Positions 10,201 through 22,846 are shown, numbered from the stretch's first letter. The stretch is 64,000 nucleotides of DNA from Anisodus tanguticus (GCA_034509755.1 CM067559.1:43811032-43875031); one strand, 5' to 3'. Translations and numbers: made by a program. Notes: generated from the letters alone by a model not told the origin.

Positions 10201-12758
10201 AATCATTTCTTTTTTTAATTCTTTTGTTCTTATGGTCTCTCTCGATGCATGCCTTTCAAATATACAACAGACCCTAATGGTGAGTTACATATTCTTTTTC
10301 CCAAAATTCTCTCTAAATACATATATATACACACACACAATTTACCGATCTCATTTATATTATTGACTTTCATTTTTGTTTCAACAGCACCAATGTATTA
10401 CAATGGAGTTTATCATTTATTCTATCAGTACAACCCAAAAGGATCAGTATGGGCCAACATTATTTGGGCCCATTCAGTCTCCAAAGACTTGATCAATTGG
10501 ATCCATTTAGAGCCTGCTATTTATCCTTCCAAAAATTTTGACAAATATGGTACATGGTCCGGGTCAGCAACTATTCTACCCGGTAACAAACCCATTATCT
10601 TGTACACTGGAGTAGTAGATGCCAACATGGCTCAAGTCCAAAATTATGTTGTCCCGGCCAACTTGTCTGATCCATATCTTCGTAAATGGATCAAGCCCAA
10701 TAACAACCCCTTGATTGTTCCTGACAATAGCATCAACAAAACCCAATTTCGTGACCCGACAACTGCTTGGATGGGCCAAGATGGGCTTTGGAGAATTGTT
10801 ATAGGAAGTTTGAGAAAACATAGGGGATTGGCCATATTGTATAAAAGTAGAGACTTCATGAGATGGGTCAAGGCCCAACACCCACTTCATTCATCTGCTA
10901 ATACGGGAAATTGGGAATGCCCTGATTTTTTCCCTGTATCATTGAAGAATACTAAAGGTTTAGATGCATCGTATCGCGGCAAAAATGTGAAGTATATCCT
11001 TAAAAATAGCCTTGATGTCACTAGGTTCGAGTACTACACTATTGGCATGTATGATACTAAAAGAGATAGGTACATTCCGGATAACAATTCTATCGATAGT
11101 TGGAAGGGATTGAGGCTCGACTATGGGAATTTCTATGCGTCTAAATCGTTCTATGACCCTAGCAAGAATCGAAGAATCGTGTGGGGTTGGACTAATGAGT
11201 CAGACGTTTTACCCGATGATGAAATTAGGAAAGGATGGGCTGGAATTCAAGCTATTCCGCGCATAGTATGGCTTGACCGTAGTGGTAAACAATTGGTCCA
11301 ATGGCCTATCGAAGAATTAGAGACCTTAAGAAAGCAAAAAGTTCAGTTAAACAACAAGAAGTTGCACGAGGGAGAAAAGGTTGAAGTTAAAGGAATCACA
11401 CCAGCACAGGTTTGAAACTTCATTACTATATATACTGGCGATGACTACAAATTAACATGTATAACTAGACGGTTAAAAATTAGTTGTCTTTTTCATATTA
11501 AAGCTAAACTTGTAAAACAAATGAAAATGGCAGGCTGATGTTGAAGTAATATTCTCTTTTTCAAGTTTGGACAAGGCAGAGCAATTTGATCCTAAATGGG
11601 CTGACCTTTATGCGCAAGATGTATGTGCTATTAAGGGCTCGACCGTCCAAGGTGGGATTGGGCCATTTGGACTTGCAACATTAGCTTCTAAAAATTTGAA
11701 AGAATACACGCCTGTTTTCTTCAGAGTGTTCAAGGCCCAAAAAGATTATAAGGTCCTCATGTGCTCAGATGCTAAAAGGTATATTTCTTCGATCTAATTA
11801 GTTGTAAGGAGATTTTTTCTCATTATTTATCCTTTTTGGTCAAATGTTACTTGTCTAACTTAACTATTGATAAGAAAAGAATTTTGGCCTAACTCAATCT
11901 AAAATTTAGCATGCTTAGACCTATCGAGCATGGATAATAAAATATCAGAGCAAATATTGAGTAAATCAATAATTGAAATGACACAACTCTTATATCAGGA
12001 TAAGAAAATAGATCTATTTATCAATTGTCCATTAGTATCATTGAAAAACTCTAACCTTATTTATTTTCTTTATTATTGGGAAGGTCTACCATTAGGCATA
12101 ATGAAGCAATGTACAAGCCCTCATTTGCTGGATATGTGGAGGTAAATTTAGTAGACAAGAAGCTATCTCTTAGGAGTTTGGTAAGTTTGCTTTCATCATT
12201 TTTTATATATAATCTATTTGACCAAATTTTTTAGATTTGCTTGTTTGAAAAGTTCTTCTAAAAAAATACATTTGGAGAGTAACAATTTGTGTTTGACTAA
12301 TTAATTTAAAAGATATTTTTATCAATATTAGAGCATCAATTTATATTTGACCGAGCTTTTAAAAAGTATTTTCTGGGAAGAAGCTACCTTTTTCAAAACA
12401 CTTCATCAACTACTCAAAAACACTTATTGGTTTCCTAAAAATTTGGTCAAACACTTCAACTCTCTAAAATAAACATTTTCTTAACAAATTAAGAAAACAA
12501 CTTGATTTCCCAGAACAAGTTATTATCTCTCTTGTTCTCTTTTTTTTTATTAACTATTTATTATTATATGTTTTTCAGATTGATAACTCTGTAGTGGAAA
12601 GTTTTGGCGCGGGTGGAAAAACATGCATAACTTCAAGGGTTTATCCAACATTGGCTATTCGTCAAAATGCACATTTATTTGCCTTCAATAATGGCACAGA
12701 GACAATCAAGATTGAGACTTTGAATGCTTGGAGCATGGGTTCAGTTAAGATGAACTAA
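7201..12758 (+). CDS. Cell-wall acid invertase 1 (LIN5-like), six exons
   Basis: Beta-fructofuranosidase of glycoside hydrolase family 32, which splits apoplastic sucrose into glucose and fructose and so drives sink unloading. Exons as read from GT-AG junctions: 7201-7399, 10271-10279 (9-base mini-exon), 10388-11409, 11534-11778, 12084-12180, 12579-12758; these join without frame breaks to 583 residues, normal for the family. A hydrophobic signal peptide covers about residues 1-32. The nucleophile motif NDPNA is at 66-70 (Asp67), WSGSAT at 126-131, RDP at 191-193 and WECPD at 245-249 (acid/base Glu246). The proline in WECPD is the cell-wall rather than vacuolar type. Intron 1 is 2.9 kb because of an inserted solo LTR and a MITE. 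It heads a tandem pair with 14035-16966. The resemblance to tomato LIN5 is recalled, not searched. Confidence 0.93.
7596..8756 (-). mobile_element. Inverted solo LTR inside invertase intron 1
   Basis: TGTTGG at 7596 and CCAACA ending at 8756 bound a 1.16-kb block whose minus strand is clearly related to the solo LTR at 5566-6607 (for example the GAGAAATGAAAGAGATATTG and CACGAAGT-AGGTGTTTGA segments). Flanking 5-mers GTTTA and CTTTA match at four of five bases, an imperfect target duplication. A GC-rich block and an internal TATATA are also shared. It lies wholly inside intron 1 of invertase 1. Confidence 0.75.
8872..9371. mobile_element. MITE in invertase intron 1
   Basis: Inverted ends CAGAGGCGGAGCTA (8872) and TAGCTCCGCTCCTG (ending 9371) bound 500 bases of AT-rich non-coding DNA, as in hAT-type MITEs. 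I could not find a convincing 8-bp target duplication, so class and borders are uncertain. Confidence 0.5.
10271..10279 (+). other. 9-nt mini-exon of invertase 1
   Basis: ACCCTAATG between ..ACAG and GTGAGT supplies the DPN of the catalytic NDPN motif: exon 1 ends AAT-G and exon 3 starts CA-CCA. It is one of the smallest known plant exons and is conserved in acid invertases; skipping it was reported for potato invertase under cold (established knowledge). Confidence 0.9.
12217..12453. mobile_element. Small MITE in invertase 1 intron 5
   Basis: TTTGACCAAATTTTTTAG at 12217 is inverted as CTAAAAATTTGGTCAAA near 12435-12453, and the filler is AT-rich. It lies in the intron 12181-12578; the matching intron of the second gene (16555-16786) lacks it. 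Confidence 0.5.
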
Positions 12759-13903
12759 ACATTTTCAAGAAAAGAATTTATGTTTACAACAGTATGTGTA
12801 CTTAATATATCCCAATAGACACAAAAATTGTGTCAAATTTAACAGTAGATGATGGCCTCAAGAATCCTCCATAATTGTCACTCATTTATTTTGGTGAATT
12901 TAGAGGGCATAGAGTGTGTGTGTGTGTATGGACTTCACCATTACCATATGCATACTAATTAAGAAGCTTGTTAACTTTTGTTTTTGTTTTGTTACGCAAT
13001 TAAATGTGTGTTCTTATGTAGTACTAATATTTGGTAATATTAGGCAAGTTGTTATGTGAAAGAGTTAAATTATGTTTGGTACTATTTGGTCAAGTATGGC
13101 TCAATAAATACTTAAGTAATGAAGAAATATAAAAGCAAAGAAGAAAGAGCATCGGGTGATCAGCCTATAGCTTTCTTTTACCAATGAATAACTTAAATAA
13201 AATCTGTCCAAAAGCACTTGATTATTCATTTTCTAGTTCTAAGATATCCACGATTTTGTTATTTATTATTCTTTTGGGGAATTTTGCCCTAGGTTATATA
13301 TGACCAATTTCAGGACATGTATAAAAACTGTGAAAAAAATTAGATTAATCATATGCTTTTAGGTAACGTCAATTAATCCACCACAAGAAATTGGGTTTAC
13401 ATGACGTCTTTCTGGTGACTTTCTTAGTCGCAACAAATATTAATGTTTTTCTTGGTGATTCAGAAAACTTGCCACAACAAGTGATAATCTTTGTGGGGAT
13501 AATGTTTAGTAGCCCCAAATAACCTTTAGCCACAGTACAAAACTTATCTCGACGACCCTCCCATAAAGATTATTTGTGGGAATTTCTTTTTTTTTATTTT
13601 TTCCACTCAAATGTTATACCCCTTTATCGTATTTATGTAATTTGGAAATTCCCAAGTTTTGCATTATTTTTTGAATTAGTTATTTAACACACAAGAAAGG
13701 AATATCAAATTAAATGGCAAAGCACTCGTTCTCATTAAACAAGAAACAACAAAATCTCCAAAACAATCGCCAATCCATGAAAATCCATTATTTTAGATAG
13801 ATATTATCCAAATAAAATAGGAAAAACTGTCCTATCCATATAAAGATCCTAAATTAACTCTTAATATTTCAATCAAAAACAAACTCCACCCTTCTTTTTT
13901 ACC
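12759..13903. other. Spacer between the two invertase genes
   Basis: It holds the 3' region of invertase 1 (a possible AATAAA signal near 13104) and AT-rich sequence. Around 13380-13580 a CCACAAGAAA-type end and GTGGGG/CCCCAC-bearing text resemble CACTA-derived repeats, too degenerate to delimit. No gene seen. Confidence 0.4.
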
Positions 13904-13911
13904 TATAAATA
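13904..13911 (+). promoter_or_regulatory. TATA box of invertase 2
   Basis: TATAAATA lies 124 bases before the ATG at 14035 in the same TATAAATACTC context as invertase 1. Confidence 0.65.
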
Positions 13912-14034
13912 CTCCTCGTATTTTACATTTCTTCTTCATTCCAAAGTTTCTTTCTCCCTATGACAACATAATAAAAAAATATAAGTATTTAAATTAAATA
14001 TTTCTATCTGTCAAAGCCCTATTGAGAAACAAAA

Positions 14035-16966
14035 ATGGAGTATTCATCCAGAAGCACTTCTCGTTGGGCTTTACCAGTTATCTTAGTTTGCTTTTTTGTA
14101 GTTTTATTATCCAATAATGTTGTGTTTGCTTCCCACAAAGTTTTTGTTCACTTGCAATCTGAGAGTGCTGTAAATGTACAAACTATCGGTAGAACCGGTT
14201 ACCATTTTCAACCCGAAAAACATTGGATCAATGGTACGTAATAGTTCCTCGATCTGTGGGTTTTGTTCTTTATATATGTGTCAATCTTTTTCATGCACGT
14301 ATAATTTGAGTTCAACATAGTTTTGTCGAACATGTTACGTCTAGTCTAAATCTACCATTGATTAGCCCATTATCCGTTGTGTTAGAGTGTTTATTGATGC
14401 ATGGTATGTTCCGTCTGTTGGTTCTTTCTTTATATATGTATCAAAAAAATTACTTGCACACACTATAGTCCTAGTAAGAGTTAAGTGAATTTTATTTGTA
14501 GAACATGTGTCTAGTCTAGATATGTCACTGATTACACCACATATATATATATATATTGTTTGAGTTAGACATATTGAATTTTGTTGGATATGTTACGTCT
14601 AGTTTAGATCTGTCACTAGACGACCATTATACATCCACTATTTTAATGTGTCTATAGATGACATAATATATATGTTATATGATTTTCTTCTTTATGTTCA
14701 TGCATTGATTTTGCAATTATGGATTTAATTGTTTCAATTATTTTCACTAATAATTTCTTGTCATTATTTCTTTTTTCATGGTACCTCTCGATGCCTTCAA
14801 AACAAACTTACATTAGACCCCAATGGTGAGTCAATTTCTTTTAACTTATTTAATTTCCATGACATAAAATCACAAAATAAATTCCTAATTATGCTATTGT
14901 TTTTCATATTTTAAACAGCACCAATGTATTTCAATGGATTCTATCATCTATTCTACCAATACAACCCAAACGGATCAGTATGGGGTAACATTGTTTGGGC
15001 ACATTCAGTCTCAAAGGACTTGATCAATTGGATCAATATAGAGCCCGCAATTTACCCATCCAAACCATTTGACCAATTCGGTACATGGTCCGGGTCAGCA
15101 ACTATTCTACCCGGTAACAAGCCCATTATATTGTACACCGGAATAATAGATGCCAACAAAACCCAAGTCCAAAACTATGCCGTTCCAGCCAACATATCCG
15201 ACCCATATCTCCGCGAATGGATCAAGCCCGATAATAACCCATTGATCGTACCCGATGTTAGCATTAACAAGACCCAATTCCGTGACCCAACAACAGCTTG
15301 GATGGGCCGAGATGGACATTGGAGAATTATAATAGGAAGTGTGAGAAAAAAAAGAGGGTTAGCCATAATGTATAGAAGTAAGGACTTTATGAAATGGGTC
15401 AAGGCCAAACACCCACTTCACTCTACAGCTGGTACTGGAAATTGGGAATGCCCCGATTTTTACCCTGTTTCATTGCAAGGCACTAATGGAGTAGATCAAT
15501 ATGGCGAAGAACATAAGTTTGTGCTAACAAATAATATGGACGTGACTCGATTCGAGTACTATACTATTGGTAAGTACGATACTAAAAAGGATAGATTTAT
15601 TCCAGATACCGGTTCGATTGATAGTTGGAAGGGATTGAGACTCGATTATGGAAATTTCTATGCATCCAAGTCGTTCTATGACCCAAGCAAGAACCGAAGG
15701 GTTATTTGGGCTTGGGCTAACGAATCGGACATTCAGCCCGAAGATGATATCGCGAAAGGATGGGCCGGAATTCAGCTGATCCCACGTAAAGTATGGCTTG
15801 ACCCAAGTGGAAAACAATTGGTTCAGTGGCCTATTGAAGAATTAGACGCCCTAAGAACCCAAAAGGTACAATTGAGCAACAAGAAGCTAAACAGTTTGGA
15901 AAAGATTGAAGTTACAGGAATCACACCCGCACAGGTATATATATACTATTTTTTTATACTAACATTAGTTTGGAGTAACATGGCGGATTCAGAATTTAAA
16001 TTTTATGAAAATGGCAGGCCGATGTCGAGGTGACATTCTCTTTCGCAAGTTTGGACAAGGCAGAGCCATTTGATCTTAGTTGGGCTGATCTTTATGCACA
16101 AGATATTTGTGCCCTCAAGGGTTCAAATGTTCAAGGTGGGCTTGGGCCGTTTGGGCTTGCAACATTGGCTTCTCAAAACTTGGAAGAAAACACACCTGTT
16201 TTCTTTAGAGTTTTCAAAGCACAACAAAATTACAAAGTTCTCATGTGCTCTGATGCAACAAGGTGTGTATATATATATTCGACGAATGTCCTATCATAAA
16301 CTCATCAAAATTTGGCTCATCCGTAATATTTTCGACTGATTCGTCCGTAAAAAATTCTTATTTTTTTAGTAGTGTATTTTCTCTTTCTTAGCACAATTTT
16401 AAATCTCTAGAGAATTGACAAATCTCCTTATTCAATTTTGTTTATGTTTGACAGATCAACTCTAAAGCACAACGAAACAATGTACAAACCTTCATTTGCT
16501 GGATATGTTGATGTAGACTTAGCTGCAACCAAGAAGTTATCTCTCAGGATCTTGGTAAGTTTGCTTTCATCCTTAATAAGAGGCATGCGGTTCGAACCCT
16601 GAAAATAAAATTGCCTTTTATAAGAGCATTTTAACTTTCTAAGAGGGACTTTTCGGCATGAATTTGAATTAGTCGAGTTCCAAAGCTACTTTTGAACCCG
16701 AAAGAAAAAGAACAATAACTAGATATGTCCAAGTATATCTATTAAAACGCTTTTATTAACATTTTTTGCTATTTATTTATTTGCAGATCGATAATTCAGT
16801 GGTGGAAAGTTTTGGTGCCGGTGGGAAGACATGTATAACATCAAGAGTTTATCCAACATTGGCTATTAATGACAATGCACATTTATTTGCCTTCAATAAT
16901 GGAACTGAGCCAATCACAATTGAGACTTTGGATGCATGGAGTATGAACAAAGCTAAGATAAATTAA
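14035..16966 (+). CDS. Cell-wall acid invertase 2 (LIN7-like), six exons
   Basis: Second GH32 beta-fructofuranosidase of the tandem pair. Exons: 14035-14233, 14817-14825 (9-base mini-exon ACCCCAATG), 14919-15934, 16018-16262, 16455-16554 and 16787-16966; all junctions are GT-AG and the product is 582 residues with no frame break. A signal peptide covers about residues 1-33 (WALPVILVCFFVVLLS core). NDPNA is at 66-70, WSGSAT follows, RDP is at 191-193 and WECPD at 245-249, again the cell-wall type. Exon 1, the mini-exon, exon 4 (245 nt) and exon 6 (180 nt) have exactly the same lengths as in invertase 1, so the pair arose by tandem duplication. Introns here are short and free of large insertions. 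The likeness to tomato LIN7 is from memory; tissue of expression cannot be told from sequence. Confidence 0.93.
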
Positions 16967-18399
16967 AAAGGAATCGGGAGAAAGAAACTATGGAAAATGG
17001 GGAAAATATGAGATTTTGATGGACATAAGAGTTTGTTACCAAGTATTTGGGCTAAAAATGAAGTTTCAACTCTATTGTTGTCTGTCAATTAGATATCCCT
17101 CGAGGCTTTGTAAATATTTATCCTCTATTTTCAATTTATGAGAATAATATGTTCTTGCTTTCAACATAGTTGTTCTTTATCTTTTTGTTCAATTGCACAT
17201 CTATTATTGCTATATCTATGAACTGAATATTTATTAGAAAAAGAAGTTCATAAAGAACTAATACAGAGACTTATACTCTTAAAGCAATCTAAGATATATT
17301 GATGCAAAAATACGAAAAAAAATATTTGTATTTTACCTTTCAATGTTTGAAAATAACTGAATTTTCAATTTTTCATTTTATTCTTATTGTTTTTATAGCT
17401 ACAATTTTTCTAACTAATAACAGAAAGTTTGTCATTGTAATTGAAAATCTTCAAATAGTTCTCTTTTAAGAACTTTTTGGCTAAAACCTAACTCGAGAAA
17501 TATGGGTTCAAAATATCACCAAAAGCTAAAAGGTTCGTAAAATAATGAAAAATAATAGCTAAGAAACCGATGAATAAAATTCAGTTTACCAATTACATTA
17601 TCTTAAGTACGATTATTTAACACTATGATGGAAATTTTCCTAAATGACAAAATTATTTGTTACATTTCGTGTTTTGAAAGTCAAATATACATGAAGTTTG
17701 ACCAACTTATAAGACATTTTTTACCACATTGATATGAGAAGAATCATAACATACTTTTCGTATAATTCTTGAATATTTTTCACCATATTACTTTACCCTG
17801 AGTCGAGAGTCTATCGGAAACAGTCTCTCTGCCCCACAAAGATAGGGGTAAGGTGGTCTTCATATACTCTACCCTCGTCAGATCAACTTTCAATTACTGC
17901 CTAGGATGATAAAATGTGTTATTATCTTGGAAACTATAATTTTACAATTCTTAACAAATGAGTGGACCACAAAATAAAGTTTGCTGGCATCTAGAGAAAG
18001 AATATTAAGCATTAAAACAAAAAAAGTTGATTTAAGTAAATTTAATATAAATATTCATTTAATAAAATGGTTGAAGATGAGAAAACGCCTTCCATCCCGT
18101 AGACCATTATATTGAGGAACTTGTAGTGTCTCGAGTTGAAAGTTGAAACATGGTAAATTTCTCATTAGTCTCTAACTTAAGACTCAACTTCTAAAAATAC
18201 ATCATGGTAAAAGAATTTCAAAATTACTTTTTGATAAAGTAATTCTTTTACACTTGTATCTTATCTTACAATTTGCAAAACAACAAATCTTGAGTTGCCA
18301 TCAGAATTTTGATTTAGCTATTTGAATAGCATGTCTTTTGAAAATAACTTTTAACAATAGAATTGTATGTTCATCATTTGATACCATTCACTTGCTTCT
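16967..18399. other. Intergenic region after invertase 2
   Basis: AT-rich sequence with the probable 3' untranslated region of invertase 2 up to about 17170 and one SINE/LINE-tail fragment (17796-17883). Nothing else was recognised. Confidence 0.5.
17796..17883 (+). repeat. RTE-LINE/SINE-type tail fragment, 3' truncated
   Basis: It contains GTCTATCGGAAACAG, CCCACAAAGATAGGGGTAAG and CTCTACCCTC in the order of the LINE tail, but lacks the TTG-repeat end. Confidence 0.6.
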
Positions 18400-18606
18400 A
18401 AGGGTCGCCAGTGGGTGGGCGGGTACGGCGGGCCGGGCGGCGGGGTTGGGGTCGGGGCGGGACGTCCGGGGGTCGGGATCGGGCCTAGCGGGCCTAGCGG
18501 GGTCGCTCGGGCGGGACTCGCTCCGTCCGTCCCGATCCCGATCCGTCGTATCGGGGCGGGGCGGGGTCGGGGCGGGCTCGGGTCGCGGCGGGGCGGGCTC
18601 GGGTTT
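18400..18606. repeat. GC-rich subterminal repeats, left end of hAT
   Basis: Dense GGGGCGGG, GGGTCGGG and GGGCTCGGG motifs stand in otherwise AT-rich DNA and end at a T-run (18609). The right end (21725-21940) has a matching array. hAT transposases bind short subterminal repeats, so these are probable transposase-binding clusters. The glycine/arginine-rich frames here are a base-composition artefact. Confidence 0.7.
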
Positions 18607-18753
18607 TCCTTTTTTTTTTTTTAAAATAACATATGTATAAAAAAAAACTCAATAAACAAGATAAGATAGTGTAATAAAAACATCCCAAGGCTGTTTTTGT
18701 GCCTCTTATATTATTTAATAGACATGATTTTTTTGTAATACAAATACAAGTGT

Positions 18754-21256
18754 CTAAAATCTAAATTGCAACTTTGTGGTGTTGTCCAAAAGTTGCAAAT
18801 TACATAATAAAATTGCAATTAAAAAAATTACATTCTCAAAAAAAAATTGTTCTAATTGCTTGATGATTTCCTGTGGTTCTTCGGTTGGAATTGGTATTTG
18901 TTGGTCAAATTGATCCACGTCGCTTCCACTACCTTCGGTTAAGATTTCATTGTAGTTTTCATCTTCTTCTTCGTTGATCTCCGGTTGACCGCACCTTCTC
19001 CGCTCCGCTCGTATCCAATCTCTCGAATAATACCGCAATTTCCAAGCCGTCTCCGCCAATGAGTGTCGTGGTCTCCTATTTGATATCCGCGGCAGAAAAA
19101 GCGCTTTCGACGCAGCGATTGATGACGCTTGAATGTTCAAAACATCTCGGGCCATCAATGAAAGTGTCGGAAAGGTCTTCTCATTCTCCCTCCAAGTATT
19201 TCACAAGTCTTCTTGTCCATCTTCATTGATAACTTCTTGATACGATGTACGAACCCCGCAAAATAAAAATATCGAACTCGCTAATTTGGTTAGTAGAGGT
19301 ACGGCCGCACATTCTATTTCGAGGCTTTCAATACTAGCCGCAGAAACAGCATGTCTTTTGTGAGGTTGTGTTGAAGATGAAGAAGATGATATGGAAGCCG
19401 ATAAGTTACTAGCATTTTCTTGTTGATAAAATCTATATATTTTTTTGCATTGGTGTTCTACGCTAGACAACACTTCTTCTTTAGTTTGTTCAATATGTGG
19501 TGGGTGATTTAGATTTTTGGGACTTGGAGGTGGTAGTACTTCTATACAATCGTAAATAGTTTCAATTAGTGATTTAGTACCGTCTATTTTAATAGTAGGA
19601 TTTAATACATAACCAATAATATATATAGAGGGAATAGAAATAAAATATTTTTTTATTTTGACAAACATTTTTTTAATAGCGCCTTATAAATTTGGTTTTT
19701 TCATATATTCACTAAGTAATAAAAATATTAGAGTTATATAAAACAACATAGTTGAAATAGTAGGATAATATATACCGAAAAATTCTTTTGTTGCTTGAAA
19801 AAATTTCTCTAAAAATATAATAAGTTCGGAAATTTTTACCCAATCACTATCTAAAATCATATCAGCTGGATTTTTATTATGAGAGTTAAAAAATAAAGTT
19901 ATAGGTTTTTATAGTCATAAGCAACAAGTAGTTGCTCGTATAAAGAATTCCACCTAGTGGATACTTCTTGTGGAATTTTTTATAAGGTAGTCCACAATCG
20001 TGACAAGTTTTTTTATATTCTTTTCTACGTTGTACTTTATTACTTTTAAAAATAAAGTTTATAGCAAATTGTATTTTACTAAGAATGTCTTCAAAAAGTG
20101 ATAGACCATCCTTTACAATTAAGTTATAAATATGGCACGCGCATTTTATATGAAAATGATCTGAAAAAGATGGAGTTAAATTATTTTTTAAAATTGTAAT
20201 TGCGTAATTGTTAAGAAGCGTTATCTAATGTAATAGTCATAATTTTATCGGTTATTCCGTAATAATGGCACACTTGATAAATAATATCTGCAATAAAAGT
20301 ACCAGTGTGCCTATCATCTATATATCTATACCATAAAATACGTTTTTGCATAGACCATTTATAATCTATCCAATGACAAGTTACAGTTAAATAATCATGG
20401 CCATTAGTACTACGACCTATATCAGACGTGATACATACTTTGCCATTAAAATGATATAATGAAAAACGTAAATATTGTTGATATTCATGCGCGAATTTAA
20501 ATACATCTCTCTTAACAGTTGATCTAGGAAAACCGTTAAAAGCAGAATTATATATATCTCTAATGTAATGAATAAAACCAGGAGATGAATGAAATGAAAA
20601 GGGCAAACCCTCCACAACAACTAATTTTGAAATTGCTTCCCTATCTCTATGTTTATTGTATTTAGAGTCTACAATTCCCCCCGTCATAGGGTTAATTTGA
20701 CCCTGTACTTGGCCCGGGACAGTATCAGTATGTGAACCTTGTCCCGATGGAGCGGGTGTTTGCGCACTCGGTTTTGAAGCCTGGTATTGGGCATACCTAG
20801 CTGGATAAGCACTTACTACGTGTCTAATTAAACCTCCCGTCCCACCGTGACCTTTTCCTGTTTTAAATTTTAAAACATTTTTACAAATTTTACATATAGC
20901 TACTTGATTCTCTACGTCCCTATCAAAAAATGTTCATGCATCTCGATTTTAATGGTCGTTTTCTTTGGACCTCGTCTCATACTGGGGGGAATATGAGGTA
21001 TTTCAGTTGAAGGTGCACTAGTGGGTGTGTTGTCATCAACATTAGTGGGTGTATCGTCTAGATCATCGTCTAAATTAAAGTCTTCTTGAGTTCCAGAAAA
21101 CAACTCCTCGTCTAAATCTAATGGTATTGTAGGAAAATGTTGAGTATCAACAAAATCATCCTGTGTAGGAATAAGATGACTAGAAGAAATACTCTTGCCC
21201 TGGTTGACCCTACTAGAAGAAGTCTTACCCTTAAACATACATCTACTTCCTTCCAT
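18754..21256 (-). pseudogene. hAT transposase, broken
   Basis: Pieces in minus-strand order: 21256-20912 (start MEGSRCMFKG, acidic linker, then SMRRGPKKTTIK leading into a BED-like zinc finger), 20900-20690 in another frame with C..C and H residues (ICKICKNVLKF, GGTGGLIRHV), 20687-20211 (catalytic-domain block with SDIGRSTNGHDYLTVTCHWI, typical of RNase H-like hAT cores), 19668-19201, and 19158-18754 with the C-terminal dimerisation block DVLNIQASSIAASKALF and RHSLAETAWKLRYYSRDWI. Several frameshifts and stops separate these pieces, so no full protein is made. Confidence 0.85.
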
Positions 21257-21724
21257 TTTAATTATATGCTAACAAATAATTAAAGTAAATGAAATTAAGT
21301 GCGCTAAATAAAATAAACAGATAATAATAATTTAATGAAGGAACGAATGTACCAAACGCCGACGTAACGTCGACGTGTAATCGAGAGGTTGAAAATTGAA
21401 ACTTTGCTCGATGGAAGATCCTCAAGCTAGTTGTTAACTTCACTCCCAATTCCCAAATGAATAAATAAAATTGAATATTTAGCAAACAATGTAGACTTGT
21501 AGAGAGATATATTGAGAGATTAGAGAGATTGTAGGAAGATTTGTAAGAAAGATGAAGAGAAAATAAGTTATTTATAGTTGGAAAATTGGGTTAAAGTGTA
21601 AATATAATAACTTATGAGTTAAAAATAAATATTAAGGGGTAGGGGGGTTGGGGGACGGGGGAGGCCTAAAATGGCCGTTGGCCAACGGCCAAAATCTAAA
21701 ATGGCCGTTGGTGCAACGGCCATA

Positions 21725-21940
21725 TTTGCAAAGGGGGGGGGGGTCGGGGTCGGGCTCGGGACGGGCTCGGGGCGGGTCGGGGCGGGCGGGCCTGGGGCAG
21801 GCTCGGGTCTGGCGGGACGAGACATTGTCCCGTCCCGAGTTCGAGTCTCGCCACCGTTCTTTTTTTTTTTAAGCGGGGTCGGGTCGGGTCGGCGGGGTCG
21901 GGACGGGGTCGGGCAGGGGTCGGGTCGTCCCGGCCCACTG
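21725..21940. repeat. GC-rich subterminal repeats, right end of hAT
   Basis: A G11 run at 21732-21742 is followed by repeated GGGTCGGG and GGGCTCGGG units, with GACGAGACATTGTCCCGTCC in the middle. It mirrors 18400-18606 and belongs to the same element. Confidence 0.7.
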
Positions 21941-22062
21941 GCCATCCTTACAGTTGCTTCTCGTGTGTTTATTTCTGCCACATTTCGTAACAAAGGTGAA
22001 AAGATAAAACAAATCATAATAAATATTTATATTATTAACAAATCATAATAAATGTTTAACCT

Positions 22063-22320
22063 TCCTAGACCCCACTTTTAAGATTAAACTATTAACCATG
22101 TCCCCACGAGATGTAAGATTTGCGTACATCCTACCTTTCCTACCCCCCCACTGTGTATTAAACTTTCCTGTCCCCACGAGATGTAAGATTAAACTATTAA
22201 CTTTCATGACCCCACTTACGAGATTAAGATTTAATACATGTTCCACGAGGTGTAATGTCTATAAGTCCTACCTTTCCTAGACCCCAATTGTGGGATTAAA
22301 CTAGGTATATCATTGTTGTA
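22063..22320 (+). repeat. Tandem degenerate SINE-like tails
   Basis: Three related segments each carry CCTAGACCCCA or GACCCCACTT, GAGATGTAAGATTAAACTATTAA and CCTACCTTTCCTA motifs. The last ends in GGGATTAAACTAGGTATATCATTGTTG, similar to the LINE/SINE tail end. It looks like a locally duplicated and heavily mutated tail fragment. Confidence 0.4.
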
Positions 22321-22846
22321 TTATTAACCTAAGTTCATTAGGTGTTAATCGAGTTATTTTATTCACCTCTTCTAAAATCTAAAAGGAGCTATTTGAAAGA
22401 TCATAAATTTATCTTTAAAAATAGCTCACTGGCATTTCAGTTTACGATAGACTAACCATATAAGGGATAATAATAAGCTGAAGTGGACCAAACTAAATAA
22501 TCATTTGTATATAACCAATAACAAGCTCAAATGGACCCAAATGATAAATTTGTATCCAACCAAAATAAATGCAACTAGTGCTTTACATGTGTATTCTATT
22601 TCTATCAGTCAATCTCTTAACATCATTGAGTATTGAGTATGCCCGGAAAGATAGATTGTTACGAGCTACACTTAATATTTCATGACTGGAACTTGATCGG
22701 TAGATACTCCAACATCCATTCAGCAAGGTAAATCTACAAAAGTTGATTAAAAATGCATATCCATGTAACAAAATACCAGGAATCGAGCAAATTCAACTTG
22801 AGATATCAAAAAATGAGAAAAGGAAATAAAATCTTGGAACAAGTTT

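Larger units (their letters stand above)
18400..21953 (-). mobile_element. hAT transposon, decayed, 3.55 kb
   Basis: An 8-bp target duplication TTGCTTCT lies at 18392-18399 and 21954-21961, the size expected for hAT. The ends are inverted: AAGGGTCGCCAGTGGG on the left and CCCACTGGCCATCCTTACAG on the right. The left end lacks the outermost bases present on the right. The inside encodes a minus-strand hAT transposase in broken pieces, and both ends carry 200-250 bases of extreme GC content. It is a once-autonomous element that can no longer make transposase. Confidence 0.9.

Noticed and set aside
18338..18640. Glycine/arginine-rich open frames in the GC-rich block
   Set aside because: They come from GGG/CGG-biased subterminal repeats of the hAT element; three frames are open at once and none resembles a protein.
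21619..22048. Proline/arginine-rich open frames near 21.8 kb
   Set aside because: Same cause as at the left hAT end: base composition of the subterminal repeats.
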